Assembly (NCBI GenBank): GCA_001598975.1 | Contig: BBXU01002569.1 | Span: 1-23,635, forward strand | Direction: 5' to 3' | DNA from: Parachlorella kessleri | Lineage: Eukaryota > Chlorophyta > Trebouxiophyceae > Chlorellales > Chlorellaceae | Length of the DNA: 23,635 bases | In this document: piece by piece, positions 1-12,200 of the stretch | Numbering within the stretch: the stretch's first letter is position 1 | Layout: each line of letters starts with the position of its first letter | Program-made: the position numbers and the translations under genes | Notes under the pieces: generated by a model | The model's database searches: none | Told to the model about the DNA's origin: nothing | Seen by the model: the letters and a program-made list of their open reading frames with translations, nothing else

Positions 1-43
1 GTACCCCCCCGTTCAGAGTAGGTCCTTGTTGACTAGGGGGTAC
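1..43. repeat. 8-bp inverted repeat at the left edge
   Basis: GTACCCCC (1-8) is the reverse complement of GGGGGTAC (36-43). It lies in an intron of the transporter gene, of which 1-221 is the visible part. I see nothing else there, and the repeat may be chance. Confidence 0.5.
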
Positions 44-221
44 CCAGCTTAAAAACGATGTACCCAAAGGTATGCACTTACTGTGGCTGTCAGCGATGCC
101 TCCTAATAGAAGTGTAGGCTGAGAGGGCTGTTGCTCTTGGCAGTGTGACTGGCACCAGGAGGCCTGGGGCCCTGTACCACAGTGTCCCACATACATCACA
201 ATCCTGTGAGCCCTGCTGCAG

Positions 222-3200
222 GGCGGGGATGGACCTGTCCCAGACGCATGTGCGCTTCCGCAACCTGACCATCAACGGCAAAGTGGGCGTCGGAGGAGGG
301 GGCTTGCCCACCTTCCACCAAGACCTTATCAACAAGGGCAAGGTGGGACCCCTGCCTGGGTAGCATGTGGTTGAGCCGACAGCTGGGTGTGGTAGCATCT
401 GCTTCCTGGAGCATGCTCGGCACCTTGTCCCCAGTTCGGGGTTACCCCCTGCCCTGGATGCTTGCGAATCATCCTGCCCACATCCTGCCCAACACAGTCT
501 TGGAAGGTTGCGGACCACACAATGCCTCACACGGTTGGGGACACAAAAGGCTAACAGACCTCTTCTTATGAGTCCCTAGACGCAAATCACGACACAAATT
601 GGGCCTGCAGAACATCTTGAGGCCGCTCATTGGTGGGGTCGACAAGTTCCGTGACATGAAGATCCTGGATGGGGTGAGCGGAGCGCTCAAGCCTGGGCGC
701 TTCACGCTGCTGCTGGGCCCGCCGGGGTCGGGCAAGTCCATGCTCATGCGCGCCCTGGCGGGGCAGCTGAGGGCCGAGAAGACGGTCAAGGTGAGCAGCT
801 TGCTGCACGCGGCATCGTTTGCATGGGGTCTTGGTGAGGGCTCTTGCACTGGCCCGGCAGATGGAGGCATAAATCTGGACCTTGCCTACATAGGTGTAGT
901 GTAGGTTGGCTGTGGACTAGGCGAGAGCCATGGTGTGGACAATCGGGTGGCACTCGGGTGTCTATTCCTGATCCCATTGGCGAGGGCCATGGTGCTGCAG
1001 TGTGCAGCGTGCCAGCGCGTGCCTGCTGACGATCTGAGTGACCTAGGTGTCGCTGATACACATCAGCCCGTCGGGTTGTGAAGTCAACTCGTATCTCTAA
1101 CATTTGGGTGCAGCTCACGTATGATGAGCTGACATACAGTGGGTCTGGCTTTGACGACTTTGTGATCGAGCGGTCCGCCGGCTACATCTCTCAGCTGGAC
1201 ATGTAAGCCCCGCCCCACTTTTTGTTTTCTATACAGCACCATGTTTCTGATGGGCTTGCGCCTAGGCTGCCATGCTTCAAGGCCATGTGCAGGATTTTTT
1301 GGTGGCCAGAGGAAACATGCAGTGTCACCTACTCGCAGCTTTGCTGCCAGCCATGCCGCTAGGGGTGAAAGCCTGGTTTTTGATGCTCATGCACGTGATC
1401 TTGGATCCCACTGCATGGAAGCTGTGGCAATCGTGCGTGCCAATTCAGACTGCTTGCCAATGCAGCCACAACCCGGAGCTGACGGTGCGGGAGACCCTGG
1501 ACTTCAGTGCCCGCTGCCAGGGCATGAAGACGCGCATGGGTGAGTCAAGGCTGTCAGTGTGCAATTGGTGCTGTGGCATGTGCAGCACCGGCCTGGGCAG
1601 AGATGTGTGAGGCCGCTGCTTGCATCCTCTGACAGTCCACGGCTGTAGCCCCGTTATACAGCCAACAGAATCAGACCGGCGCCTGCAGCGTGCATGGCAT
1701 CACTGTGTGTTGTCCAGTTGCCAAGCCACGCACCGCAGCAGGGCGAAGGCGGGCTCACCATGGCGTGCCGACAGCAGCACATGACAAGCTGTCGTGTTCA
1801 ATTGGTGCAAGCCGCGCCTTGCTTTCGCGAAATGCAGGCCTGCTGGATCAGATTGAGCAGCGTGAGAAGGAGCTGGGCATCACGCCCGACCCTGAGATTG
1901 TCACCTACATGACCGCCATGAACAAGACCGGCAAGTACAACTTTGTGACCGAGGTCTTCATCAGGCTGCTGGGGCTGGAGAACTGCGCGGACACGATCGT
2001 GGTGAGTGACGAGTAACCCCCTCCCAGGCACCATGCGTGGAAACTGGTGGGCACGGAGTTTGCAGCGTAGGTACAGAGTTGGAAGGAGTTTGCTATGAGC
2101 CTCGTTGGCAGCTTTGTACATAGGGTCAATTGCGGGCCTTTTAAATTTGCATCCCAGAGGTAGAGCTGCCAGTGCTGGCTGTTTCCAAGCGATGCTTGGT
2201 TGAGGGACCAGCCATAGCGCAGCAGCTGCCCTTACTAACCCAAACACCTAACCCACCTTACAAGTTGGTGGCAGGCGGCAATGCATCATGGTTGCCCAGA
2301 AGGAACAACCAAGAAAGCCAGAGAGTTGCATGCTCACGAAACTGAGGAACCACGTGATCAGCGCGAGCCTGCATCATCAAGCAACCACACTGCCTGCTTC
2401 CAGACCTGCATGAGCCCAGCCGACGTGCGCTCCTGTAGGGGAATGCCATGCTGAGGGGCATCAGCGGCGGCCAGAAGAAGCGCGTGACTTCGGGGGAGGT
2501 GATGGTCGGGCCCATGAGGGTGCTCTACGCTGACGAGGTGAACTTCAGGGTCCCTTTTGAGCAGCTTATGCCCACCCTGACAGTAAGCGATTGCTTGCTG
2601 CAGCCCTGGGTGATTACATATGTGTGCCTGAACATGTGATTGCACGCATACAGGCTACTGCTCACCGCTTGCAGTTGGCCCAGGAGGCGACACTAAGTGT
2701 TGCTAGCAAGTCATGCAGATTTCCACCGGCCTGGACAGCGCAACGACTTTTGACATTTGTGAATCCCTGCGAGACATCTGCCACGCTGTGAAGGTGAGGT
2801 GAGGGTGACACGGAGGCGCGGCAAACCCTCGGGCGGATCGGATTCAAAATTTCTGGGGGTACCACCGTGTTAGCATTATATTGCCTGACACGTGGGTGTA
2901 GCCTTGGTGTCCAATGCTGGCTGTGCTTGCTGGTCAGTCTGCCTGTTACATGCAAGTGCGAAGCAGAAGTTCGGGGGCTTCTTCATGCCTACTACTAGGC
3001 AAACAAAATCTCCTTTGTGGCTGCAGTTTACTATGGTCATCGCGCTTTTGCAGCCATCGCCAGAGACTTACGACCTGGTAGGTATGCAGGCAGCACCTGG
3101 GAGGGGTTGGGATATTACTGGGCTCCAGGCTGGCAAGTTGCCACTGCTGTTGCTGTTGGCTAACCTTGCGTTTATGGTGACCACAACCATGCTTGGCAAG

Positions 3201-6200
3201 TTTGTCCCCAGCAACTGCAGCTATCCGCCTGACTAGCTAGTATGAGGCGCGTGGCCATCTGCGCAGGAGGGCCTCACACGGCCTAAGCCTGCTCAAATAA
3301 ATACTCCAGCCCCCTGCCGCTGACACTTTTTTTTATTGTTACACGCAGTTTGACGACATCATGCTGCTGTCCTCGGGCTGCATTGTGTACCACGGCCCCC
3401 GGGAGGGCGTGCTGCCTTTCTTCCAGAGCACGGGCTTTGTCTGCCCCGAGCGCAAGGGCATTGCCGATTTCCTGCAGGAGGTCACCTCGCCCACCGACCA
3501 AAAGGTGGGGCGGGGCTGAGGGGCGCCACCACGTTGATATGGAATATCTGGACTGGTCACAGAACGCACCTGTGTGGCTGTGTGTGGTTGAACACAGGCA
3601 CAAGGTGTTTGGAAGGTCACGCTCGCGCTGGGGGTTGTGCCTGAGCCGGGCTTGGCATGAGCTAGTCCCACGCTGCGTGGGGCCCATATCCTCCAAGCAG
3701 AGATACGCTCGCTTGGACTTGCGGTGAGCAACTCTGACTTGGCGAAACACTGGCCCCCCATGTGTTGGCTGCAGCAATACTGGGCCCTGGAGAGCCCCTA
3801 CTGCCCTGTGGACTCTCACCAGTTCTCTGCCGCCTTCTACAAGACCCCCGACGGCCAGGCCATGCTCAACTGCCTGGCTACGCCCGTCGACCCCAAAGAC
3901 AACCCCCACCTCTCCAAGGACCAGTAAGCGCCGGTGCTGCGTTCCTGCTGCCAGTGTTGGTTGCGTGGAAGGATGGGCAGGCCGGGGCGCCTGACCCTGT
4001 GATTTTGGGTTGCCAGTCCCATTCTTGAGTATCGGGGCGGGGACAGCCCTTTGAGGAGCAGGCAGGGGTAAGACGCAATCAGCCCGGCCACTGGCGAGCC
4101 AGGGGACATGCTGAGCGTGAGCTAAGCGCGCAGCTTGCCCGTATGCAAGGCAGGGAGCCTGGCTCCGGTGCCGAAGGCTAGGTAGCGGCCCTGAGGGTGC
4201 TCGCAGCGCTGGTCGCCTGCAGGTATGGGCAGACGGTGCGGTTCCTGTTGCGCGCCAACCTGAGCAACCAGTTCACCCTGATGAACCGCAACATGGCCTT
4301 CAACGTCATCCACCTGTGAGGACGTGTGGCCACTTGTTACGTAAACTGACTACGTGTCTTTCTTATGCTCCACTGCTGGCAGCTGGCGGAACGGGAATGG
4401 GGCAACGCAGCGAATTATCCGCACCCCTTCACATGCCGTGGGGCCTAAGACCCGGGAACACATGGGAGTGGAGGCAGGGATGCACCTGGTCCCCATGCTG
4501 CAATTCGTGGGCCAAAGTGCCTTGGGTTCTGTTGTGCAGGCTGCAGTTTGTCTTCATGGCATTCTGCGTCGGCACCCTGTTCTTACAGGAGCCGAAGGAA
4601 ACTATCAATGATGCTAATCTGTTCATGGTGAGTGCTATCGGGGCAAGGGAGGGGGAAAAGGGGGGGGGGGTTGCTGCCACATCGTGCCGACCACCTGCTG
4701 TCTGTCTCAAGGCTGTGGACCTGCATGCGACCCAGCTGCACCCTTCACATTCATGCACCGGCCGTGCGGCCAAGCGGGTACACAGTGTTCGACAAGCTAG
4801 CATCCTCTGTAGTACATCGCAGCTGCACACAGGGCAAGCTTTTCGGGTCACCCGCCAGCCTGTGGCGGGCAGGAGGCGGGCAGGCAGGGGGAAGGCGCCG
4901 CCCCCCCCTCTACTCCCCGCTCAGAAGCTTGCTCCTTTTGCGTAGCAGCGGCCAATGCAAGCTTGCATAAGGTTCTTCTTACAAAATGGGTTTTCTTACA
5001 AAACAAGGCCAGGCTATGGCGACCACAGCAGTGCCCGCATCAGACTGCCATGTGTCCAACCACTGCTCCTGCCTGCCTCTTGTTACCACCACACATGTGT
5101 GTGCTATGTGCGCAGGGCGTGGCCTTCTTCAGCGTGATGTACTGCCTCACCTCCTCCTTCCCCGACGCCGCGGTGCTCATCCAGCGCCTGCCCGTCTTCT
5201 ACAAGCAGCGCGACGCACACTTCTACCCGGCCTTCTGCTGGGCGCTCCCACAGGTCGTCCTGCGTGCACCCTGGTCGTTTGCGGAGTGCTGGATCTGGAC
5301 ACTCATGGTGTACTTCATGGTGAGTCAGCATAGCATGTAGCTGTGCCCCCCTCCCTCCCCCCCACCCCTGCACCTGTGAGCCATAAGCAGCTACTGCAAG
5401 TGTCACCCCCTAAGTAGGATAGACAAAGCACACTCATCCATGTGTACGCATGCCTGCAGTGAGAGTGTGCCAGCTTTGTTTGTGGCTCAGAGGGTGGCTG
5501 TCGTGTGGGCCACAAGTGTGCCTCCCCTGCTGCAGGTCGGCTTCTACACGGGCCCACAGCTGCTGGCGTTCTGGGGCGTGCTTTTTGCCTCAGCCATGTT
5601 CTCGAGGACCCTCTTCCTGGCCATCGGCTGCATTGCCCGGACGCAGAGTGTAGCCACAGCCATGCAGGTGGGTGCTGCCTGCCTGAGCCGGCCCTCTGCC
5701 CGGGGGCCGAGGCACTGCCTGCCTGTCATTGCAAGCCAGAAGTCCACCAACAGCCCTTTGTTGTGTCTGCTTGCTCTCGGGCACCCGTGCACGGACGCTG
5801 TGCCTGCGCCAAGCGTGCCCCTGCTTGTAAGGTCCCCAGGAAATGACGTGCCCCTGAGGCTGTGACTGACTGCAGAGCTTCTGTATCCTTGTCTTCATTT
5901 CCACTTCCGGCTTCACGCTTGTGAGCACCGACATCCCCGATGGCTGGATAGGTGAGGCCTTTTGGCGCCAGCAAGGGGGGCGCGTTGGCAACGAGCGGGA
6001 GACCTGGTGTCACTTACAGGCCGCCAGTTGGGCCTGACTGAAACCACCTATCAGAGTCCTGATGTGGTGCTGTGGGTACCCACAGCTGAAAAAAAAATGG
6101 TTGTACGGTTCTGACCAGCAAGGGATGCACGCCTTGCCTTGCAATGTAGGAGTGGCGCAAGTGCGACAGCAGGGCCATTCCCAAATGCAGCTTCTTCCCT

Positions 6201-9200
6201 CGCTTCAATACTGCATGGTATTGACGCAGCTGGCACCCGCCAATCTGCCGTCTGCCTCCTGCCTGTCACGTGCACTTCCGTCGCCTTGAATGCAGGTGCC
6301 TACTATGCAAACCCCCTTGCCTACTTCATCAAGGCTGTCCTGGTTAACGAGGTGGGCACCTACAGCAGAATCTCTGTGCACGCTTGAAGGGGCTGTGTGT
6401 GTCACAGTCTTGTGGGCACATGGATCACACTCCCTTGTTGTCATCCATTACACCCATGTTCCCCTTTATGTATGGAAGGGCGCATCCCTTGGCTAGAGTG
6501 GGTTGTTGCCTTGTTTCCTGTCGTCAGTTCTTCCATGAGTCCTTGCCGGTGGGGCATCCTCATACCCCTTGATAGCTCCAGTGCTGCTAGACACATCCAG
6601 CTCCCAGCTCCCCCAAGCCCCTACAGAGCCTCTTGTCATGGCTTGCGTGCAGATGACGAGCCCCGACTGGGACACGGTCCAGGCCAATGGCATGACTCTT
6701 GGAGAGAACGCCTTAGCAAACAGGTGAGAACCATACCCACATGCTTGTTGTGGGACATCCCCGGGGGGTGCCATGCTTGTGGCAGCACGAGTGGTAGTTC
6801 CCGGGGCAGGTCTAATGTGCTGTGTCCCTGGGGTGAAGGTGTCATCACCAGGCAGAGGTTTGTGCCAGGCAGTCTTGCAAAGCAAGCATCTAGATGCAGA
6901 CGGCATGGGGAGGCTCGGCAGCAGCGTTGCGGGGTTGTGCGCCCAACAGCTCCGGACAAGCGGTTGCCTCTTTGCGGGAAGGTCGCAGCAGTACGAGGCA
7001 GGCATGGCGGTACAAGTGGGCACGGATTGGGTCCACGGCAGGCAAAGCCGCCCCTGCATTCACTGGGTGGCACCAGGCAAAAGGCAGCCAGGGAGTAGCG
7101 CGGGTGAGGCCGTCCTTGCCACGCCTTACAGCTAGGCAAGGGGGGGTTTGCTGTGCTGACTGCGCAGGGGCTTCCCCTCTGAGTACAAGTTCGTCTGGAT
7201 CGCGATCTTTGCTTGGGGTGTAGGAGCCTCCGTGGTCAACATCGGCATCATGGTCTTGGCCCTGACATACCTGTCAGGTGAGGGCGAGGTTCCCAGCACT
7301 GTGAGCTGCATGCCGCAGTAAGACCTTTGAGCCTGGACCCAGATCTGGCGATGGCATGTACGATAGCCATCAGCAATGCCCAGCGATGCAGCCGTAGTAT
7401 CAACCACGGCATGTTCTCCTCAATGGTGCGTGTCCCGCCGTGTTTCTTCTTCCTCTTGCTGCCACCACAAATCCGTGGAGGCGCCCCTCCGCAGTCGTGT
7501 GTGCTTGCCGCTGAAGTGTGCTGTTACGCCAGCTGGGCCGGGGACAGATTGGTGGTTGTGAGATGGCAGGCGGTGGTCAGCTAAGTGGGCTGTGGATGTG
7601 ACGCTGCAGCCATCCGGGGGACCACCATCGTTTCGGAGGAGTTCCTGGCGGAGCGCAGCGGCCACCCACCTGTTACGGCCTGCAAGCTGGACATTGATGA
7701 CCCTAGCAGGAAGGGTGAGTGCAAAGGCACCTGCGCAAGGCAGCTGCTGCAGTGAGTGGAACAAGCGACTGGCCTGCTGAGGATTTGGTGCCCGCTCCAC
7801 ACTAGTAGCAAGCTATGGCACGGTGGCTGCCCCGGCAAAAGTTAGACGACGTGGGTGTGGGTTGTTTCATGTGCATTGCACTCTTCATTAGGTGCCTTAT
7901 GAATCATCCCAGCATTGCAGCAGATGCGAGGCAAATGTATGTGGAGGGTCCCAGGGGGCCTCCTGCTTCTTATGATTTGACACAGCAGCAGCTGCCCATC
8001 TCTTCTTGCCTGCAACCACATCCAACCTCCGCATTCTCGGCGCTGCTAAGCTTGACTGGTGTCGCTCTCATGCCCACCCCGACCGCTTGCTGCCTCACTG
8101 GCTTCAGGAAGCGGTGCCGAGTCCACCAAGCTGGACATTGAGCAGGGCGGCAACGGGCATGTCGCCAGCGGTGCTTCCAAGAAGAACGGGGCAGGGTCTG
8201 AGGGGGATCAGGGCCTGTCCTTCAAGCGGCTGTGCCTGACCTTCAAGGACGTGCGCTACTCGGTGCCCATCCCCAAGGCAAGCCAAGCAGCTGCTGGGCA
8301 GCCTGACAGCATTGGCCACTAGGGGAGACTACTGACAATCACCAGCGAGCCCCCATCCCTGCTGGCGCTGCAAGCCCCCATGGGTTCCCCCGCCCCGAGC
8401 CATGGGAAGGACACCCTGCTCGTCCCCATGCATCCCTTCCCTTGCTTCCTTTGCTCTCCCTGCAGCGCACACCTTGATTTGTAAGTCGCAGCACAAGGCA
8501 AACTCCTGCACGCACCCACCCTCTGGTGACCAACCCTCCCTCCCTCCGTCCCACCCTGTGCTGCGCAGGAGGATGCCGGCGCGCCTGTGTACACGCAGGA
8601 GGGCCCTCACGCGGGGCAGCTGATGCTGCTGAAGGGCATCACCGGCTGCTTCAGGCCGGGGGTGCTCACGGCCCTCATGGGGGCCAGCGGCGCCGGCAAG
8701 ACGACGCTTATGGTGCGTGTGTGCCAGGCTCTCACTGCAACCCCGCATCTTTCGAAAGGTGATGCGGAGCGTTTTGCCCGGCTGTGGGCTGAGCTGAGTT
8801 TGGCGCATGACGTCGGCCGGCACGGCATTTTCAGGGCAGGTCACCCTCTCAAAAGATCCTGCGCTGCTGGTGCCCTTCATCCGTCAACAATGAATGTAGG
8901 GGGGTTGGAGAAGAGCAGCAGAGGAGCACAGCTCGAGGGACGTCACTTGGTAAGGCCTGGAAGGTCAATCCTCATCAGTGGTTAATTGGTGGCACCAAGC
9001 ACGTGTTCCACACTTGCACATTGCTGCACTCGCGCGCAGGATGTGCTGGCTGGCCGCAAGACTGGGGGCACCATCACGGGGGAGGTGCTGCTCAATGGCT
9101 TCCCCAAAGAGCCCAAGACCTTTGCGCGCATCATCGGATACGTGGTAAGCAGAAGCTGGCAGGCTGCGTGACAGCATTGGCTTGGGGACCCATGGTGGAG

Positions 9201-12200
9201 GGCTCCTTGGCAGGGGTTGACGACAGTTGACGCAGCTTATCAGGAATGTGCCGGGCCTGTCTGCATGGAGTGCGGGAAGCCAGCACGACAGATGGCAGCA
9301 GGGGTTTGCCCGGCTGCAAGCCTGCCAGCTGCGGCTACCACTGACCCACGGGTACTGAGCTGTCGGCAAGGTAGCCCTGACGTGCTGTGTGCTTGTATAG
9401 GAGCAAACCGACATTCACGTGCCTGAGACCACGGTCCACGAGGCCCTGGTGTTCAGCGCGCAGCTCAGGCTGCCCTCCAACACCCCCAGCAATGTGCTGA
9501 ATAGCTTCGTGGACGAGGTGAGACGCGAGCTAACGAGCACTACCTGCGGGGCAGGCCTCTCCTGCTCCCTATGGCTCGCCCCGCTTGCACGACTCCAGCC
9601 GCGGCCCAGGCCGACTTCTGGGCCTCGGGTGAAGCCTCTGGCCCGCCGGCCAGGCGGCCCCCTTGTCTAGGCCATCCCGCGTCAGTCTGCCGGCCTCGCC
9701 ATGCCTTTCACCTCACCTGATGGCACATCCATTGTGTATTGCCACTGCATCAGCCCCACTTGCCCGCCGCCGCAGATGGAGGCCCTGGTGGAGCTGAACA
9801 GCATCCGCGACTCGCCCGTGGGCCTGCCGGGCGGTGCCGGCCTGTCTGTGGAGCAGCGCAAGCGCCTCACCATTGCTGTGGAGCTGGTGGCCAACCCATC
9901 CATCGTCTTCATGGCAAGTGTGCTTAGCAAGCCCGTGGGTGGGTGCCCCTGCGCAGCAGACGCGTGCAGGGTTTTGTTGGGTTCGCAGGGTTGCCTTGCC
10001 CCTCCCCAACGGGCATGCTAGCTCAGAGAGGTTGTTTTTTGTCGAGTAGGATGCGTGCAGCAGGGCGTGCTGGCAGTGGTTGAAAAGTGGGGCAAGACGA
10101 TCTGTTTGCTGCAAGCTGCAGGACGAGCCTACATCTGGCCTGGATGCTCGGGCGGCAGCGATAGTTATGCGCACGGTGAGATGGCCTGGCTGTGGCAGTC
10201 TGCCAGCTGTACACTCACTTGGTGCGTGCATTACGGCACGCTGTCTGCGGCAGACTTCTGGGCATCTTGGGGGTTGAGTTCTGTTGCCAAGGGTGGGCAC
10301 ATTTTAGCAGGTCTTGTGCAGCGGCCCCTACGCATAGCCAGGCAGCATGCCGAGGGTCGGTCATGCCTCGCTCCATGCAGGTGCGCAACACCGTCAACAC
10401 TGGGCGCACTGTCGTGTGTACTATCCACCAGCCCTCCTTGGAGATCTTCGAGGTGAGGGTGCCTTCGCTTCCAGCCCACTCACGGGCAGCTTGCATCAAC
10501 ACTTTGTGAGGCTGGGACTGCAGCTGGGTCACCATAGCCAGTGTGCCTGCCAGCCCTTCCCGAACTAAGCCAGCTGCCAGGCCGAATCCCATTGGCTTGT
10601 CTAGCCTAGCTTCACCAGACCATTTGCCCTGGGTCTTTTGCCCGCAGGCTTTCGACGAGCTGCTGCTGCTCAAGCGCGGCGGCGAGACCATCTTCCATGG
10701 CCCTATCGGCAAGGATGCAACTAACTTGATCGGCTACTTATCCGCGCTGCCCCATGTGCCCCCCATCAAGCCCAGGCAAGCTGGCTGGCCCTGTGTCTTT
10801 GGCACGCACGAGCTTCTCAGCTCTTGACTGCTCACTGAACCCAGGCATATGCCTGCCAGCACCCCCAATATGGCAGGCACTGCCGTCCATGCGCCGCCGC
10901 CCTGCATGCGCCGGGCAGCAGCCCAGAGCCAGGGTCCTTTGCCCTTGGCCCTCCACCCTGGGGGGGCACAGGGGGGGTTTGTGTGCGCACAGCTGAGCCT
11001 GGTACGCAGCCCTAGCAGGTTTCGGCTCCCCCTACTCACCCACCCACCCACCCACCCACCCAGCCAGCATCTGGTGTGTGGTTGGTCTCATGCAGGTATA
11101 ACCCCGCTGGGTGGATGCTGGAGGTGACCTCCCCAGATGCCGAGGCCACCACGGGCGTGAACTTCTCCCAGCAGTACCGCGAGAGCGAGCAGGCCAAGTG
11201 AGTCGACTCCTGCTGCGGTGCTTGGGCCATGGTAGCTGGGTAAATCGAACCTGCAAACACATGCCCGCCTCACTCCCAGAGTTCTTGCCACGCAGTCAGC
11301 CTTTGCTTACGCCCGTCCCATCCTAAGCACGAAACCCTTCTCTGTACATCCCTGACCATATTAAGTTCGGTGCGTCCCGCTGCAGGTCGGTGGAGGCACT
11401 GGTTGACACCCACGCCAAACCCCCCGAGGGCGATGCCCCGCTGCGCTACGAGGACTTGCACGTGGCGGGGGCTGGCCGCCAGCTGGCGGTGCTGCTGGGC
11501 CGCAACTTCAGGCAGTACACTCGTGCTCTGGCGTACAACGGCACCCGCGTGATCATCACCATCGTTATCTCCATCTGCTTTGGCACGCTCTTTATAGACA
11601 AGGTGAGGATAGGGCGTGCCCTATGTCCTGTGACTTGCCTCCTTCTTGTCTCAGCAGGGAACCACAGGAGGCCGGGGGGGATAGCGTCTGCTGGCAGATC
11701 CTTGTCACGTTGGATGATGGGTGTTCACCTCACCGTTCAAGATTCTGCTAGGGGCGTCGAACCCTTGAACGGCTTTATTGACTGATGCCTCGGCGAAGCT
11801 CATGCTCGGCTTGTGTGGGATATCGCACATGCTCAGTGATGCATGCCCTGCCTCCTGCCTGCACGGATGTGTAGGGAGGCAAGACCGACACCTTCAACGA
11901 CGTGTTCAACATCACCGGCGCGCTGTACATGTCGGTGCTCTTCCTGGGGGTCATGGACTGCCTGATGGTGCTGGACCTGATCAGCACCCGCAGGTGCGCT
12001 TGCTTGCTAGCGTGTCTGGAGGCAGGTGCAGGGCGGGGCACAGCAGGGCAACATGCGCTAGGTGTATGGCTGCTTCAAGTGCACCTGCCATGCTTGCCAG
12101 GTTCAAATGACTGGGGGAAGGAGGGGGATGACGGTGAAAGGTCTGGTGACCTGAAGGCTTTGAGGCAAGCTCAGCGCAGGGTAATGTGGAGGCACCTCCA

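Larger units (their letters stand above)
7610..10775 (+). other. Transporter linker and NBD2 (exons 19-27)
   Basis: Exons are 7610-7714, 8108-8277, 8569-8712, 9040-9144, 9401-9517, 9776-9913, 10122-10175, 10381-10452 and 10648-10775. Exon 19 and most of exon 20 encode a poorly conserved polar linker. NBD2 starts near [16 protein letters not shown]. Walker A GASGAGKT is at 8680-8703, followed by LAGRKTGG, Q-loop [19 protein letters not shown], signature [17 protein letters not shown], Walker [16 protein letters not shown] (split by an intron) and H-loop [19 protein letters not shown]. Unlike NBD1, all catalytic residues look canonical apart from the LS-type signature normal for plant and algal PDR proteins. 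Three introns here (after exons 20, 24 and 27) need GC donors. Confidence 0.93.

Noticed and set aside
1..43. GTACCCCC inverted repeat as a transposon end
   Set aside because: It is only 8 bp with no target-site duplication or element body visible, so it is reported just as a short repeat.
3283..3909. A 208-codon open frame on the - strand
   Set aside because: It is antisense to transporter exons 9 and 10, which carry clear NBD1 sequence; no family similarity is visible.
4316..4945. A 209-codon open frame on the + strand
   Set aside because: It starts at the donor of exon 11 and is almost wholly intronic apart from exon 12, which gives LQFVFMAF in the same frame; the rest is low-complexity intron.
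6397..7098. A 233-codon open frame on the + strand
   Set aside because: It runs through intron 16, exon 17 and intron 17 of the transporter in a frame other than that of exon 17. Its product has no recognisable domain and it is a GC-rich shadow frame.
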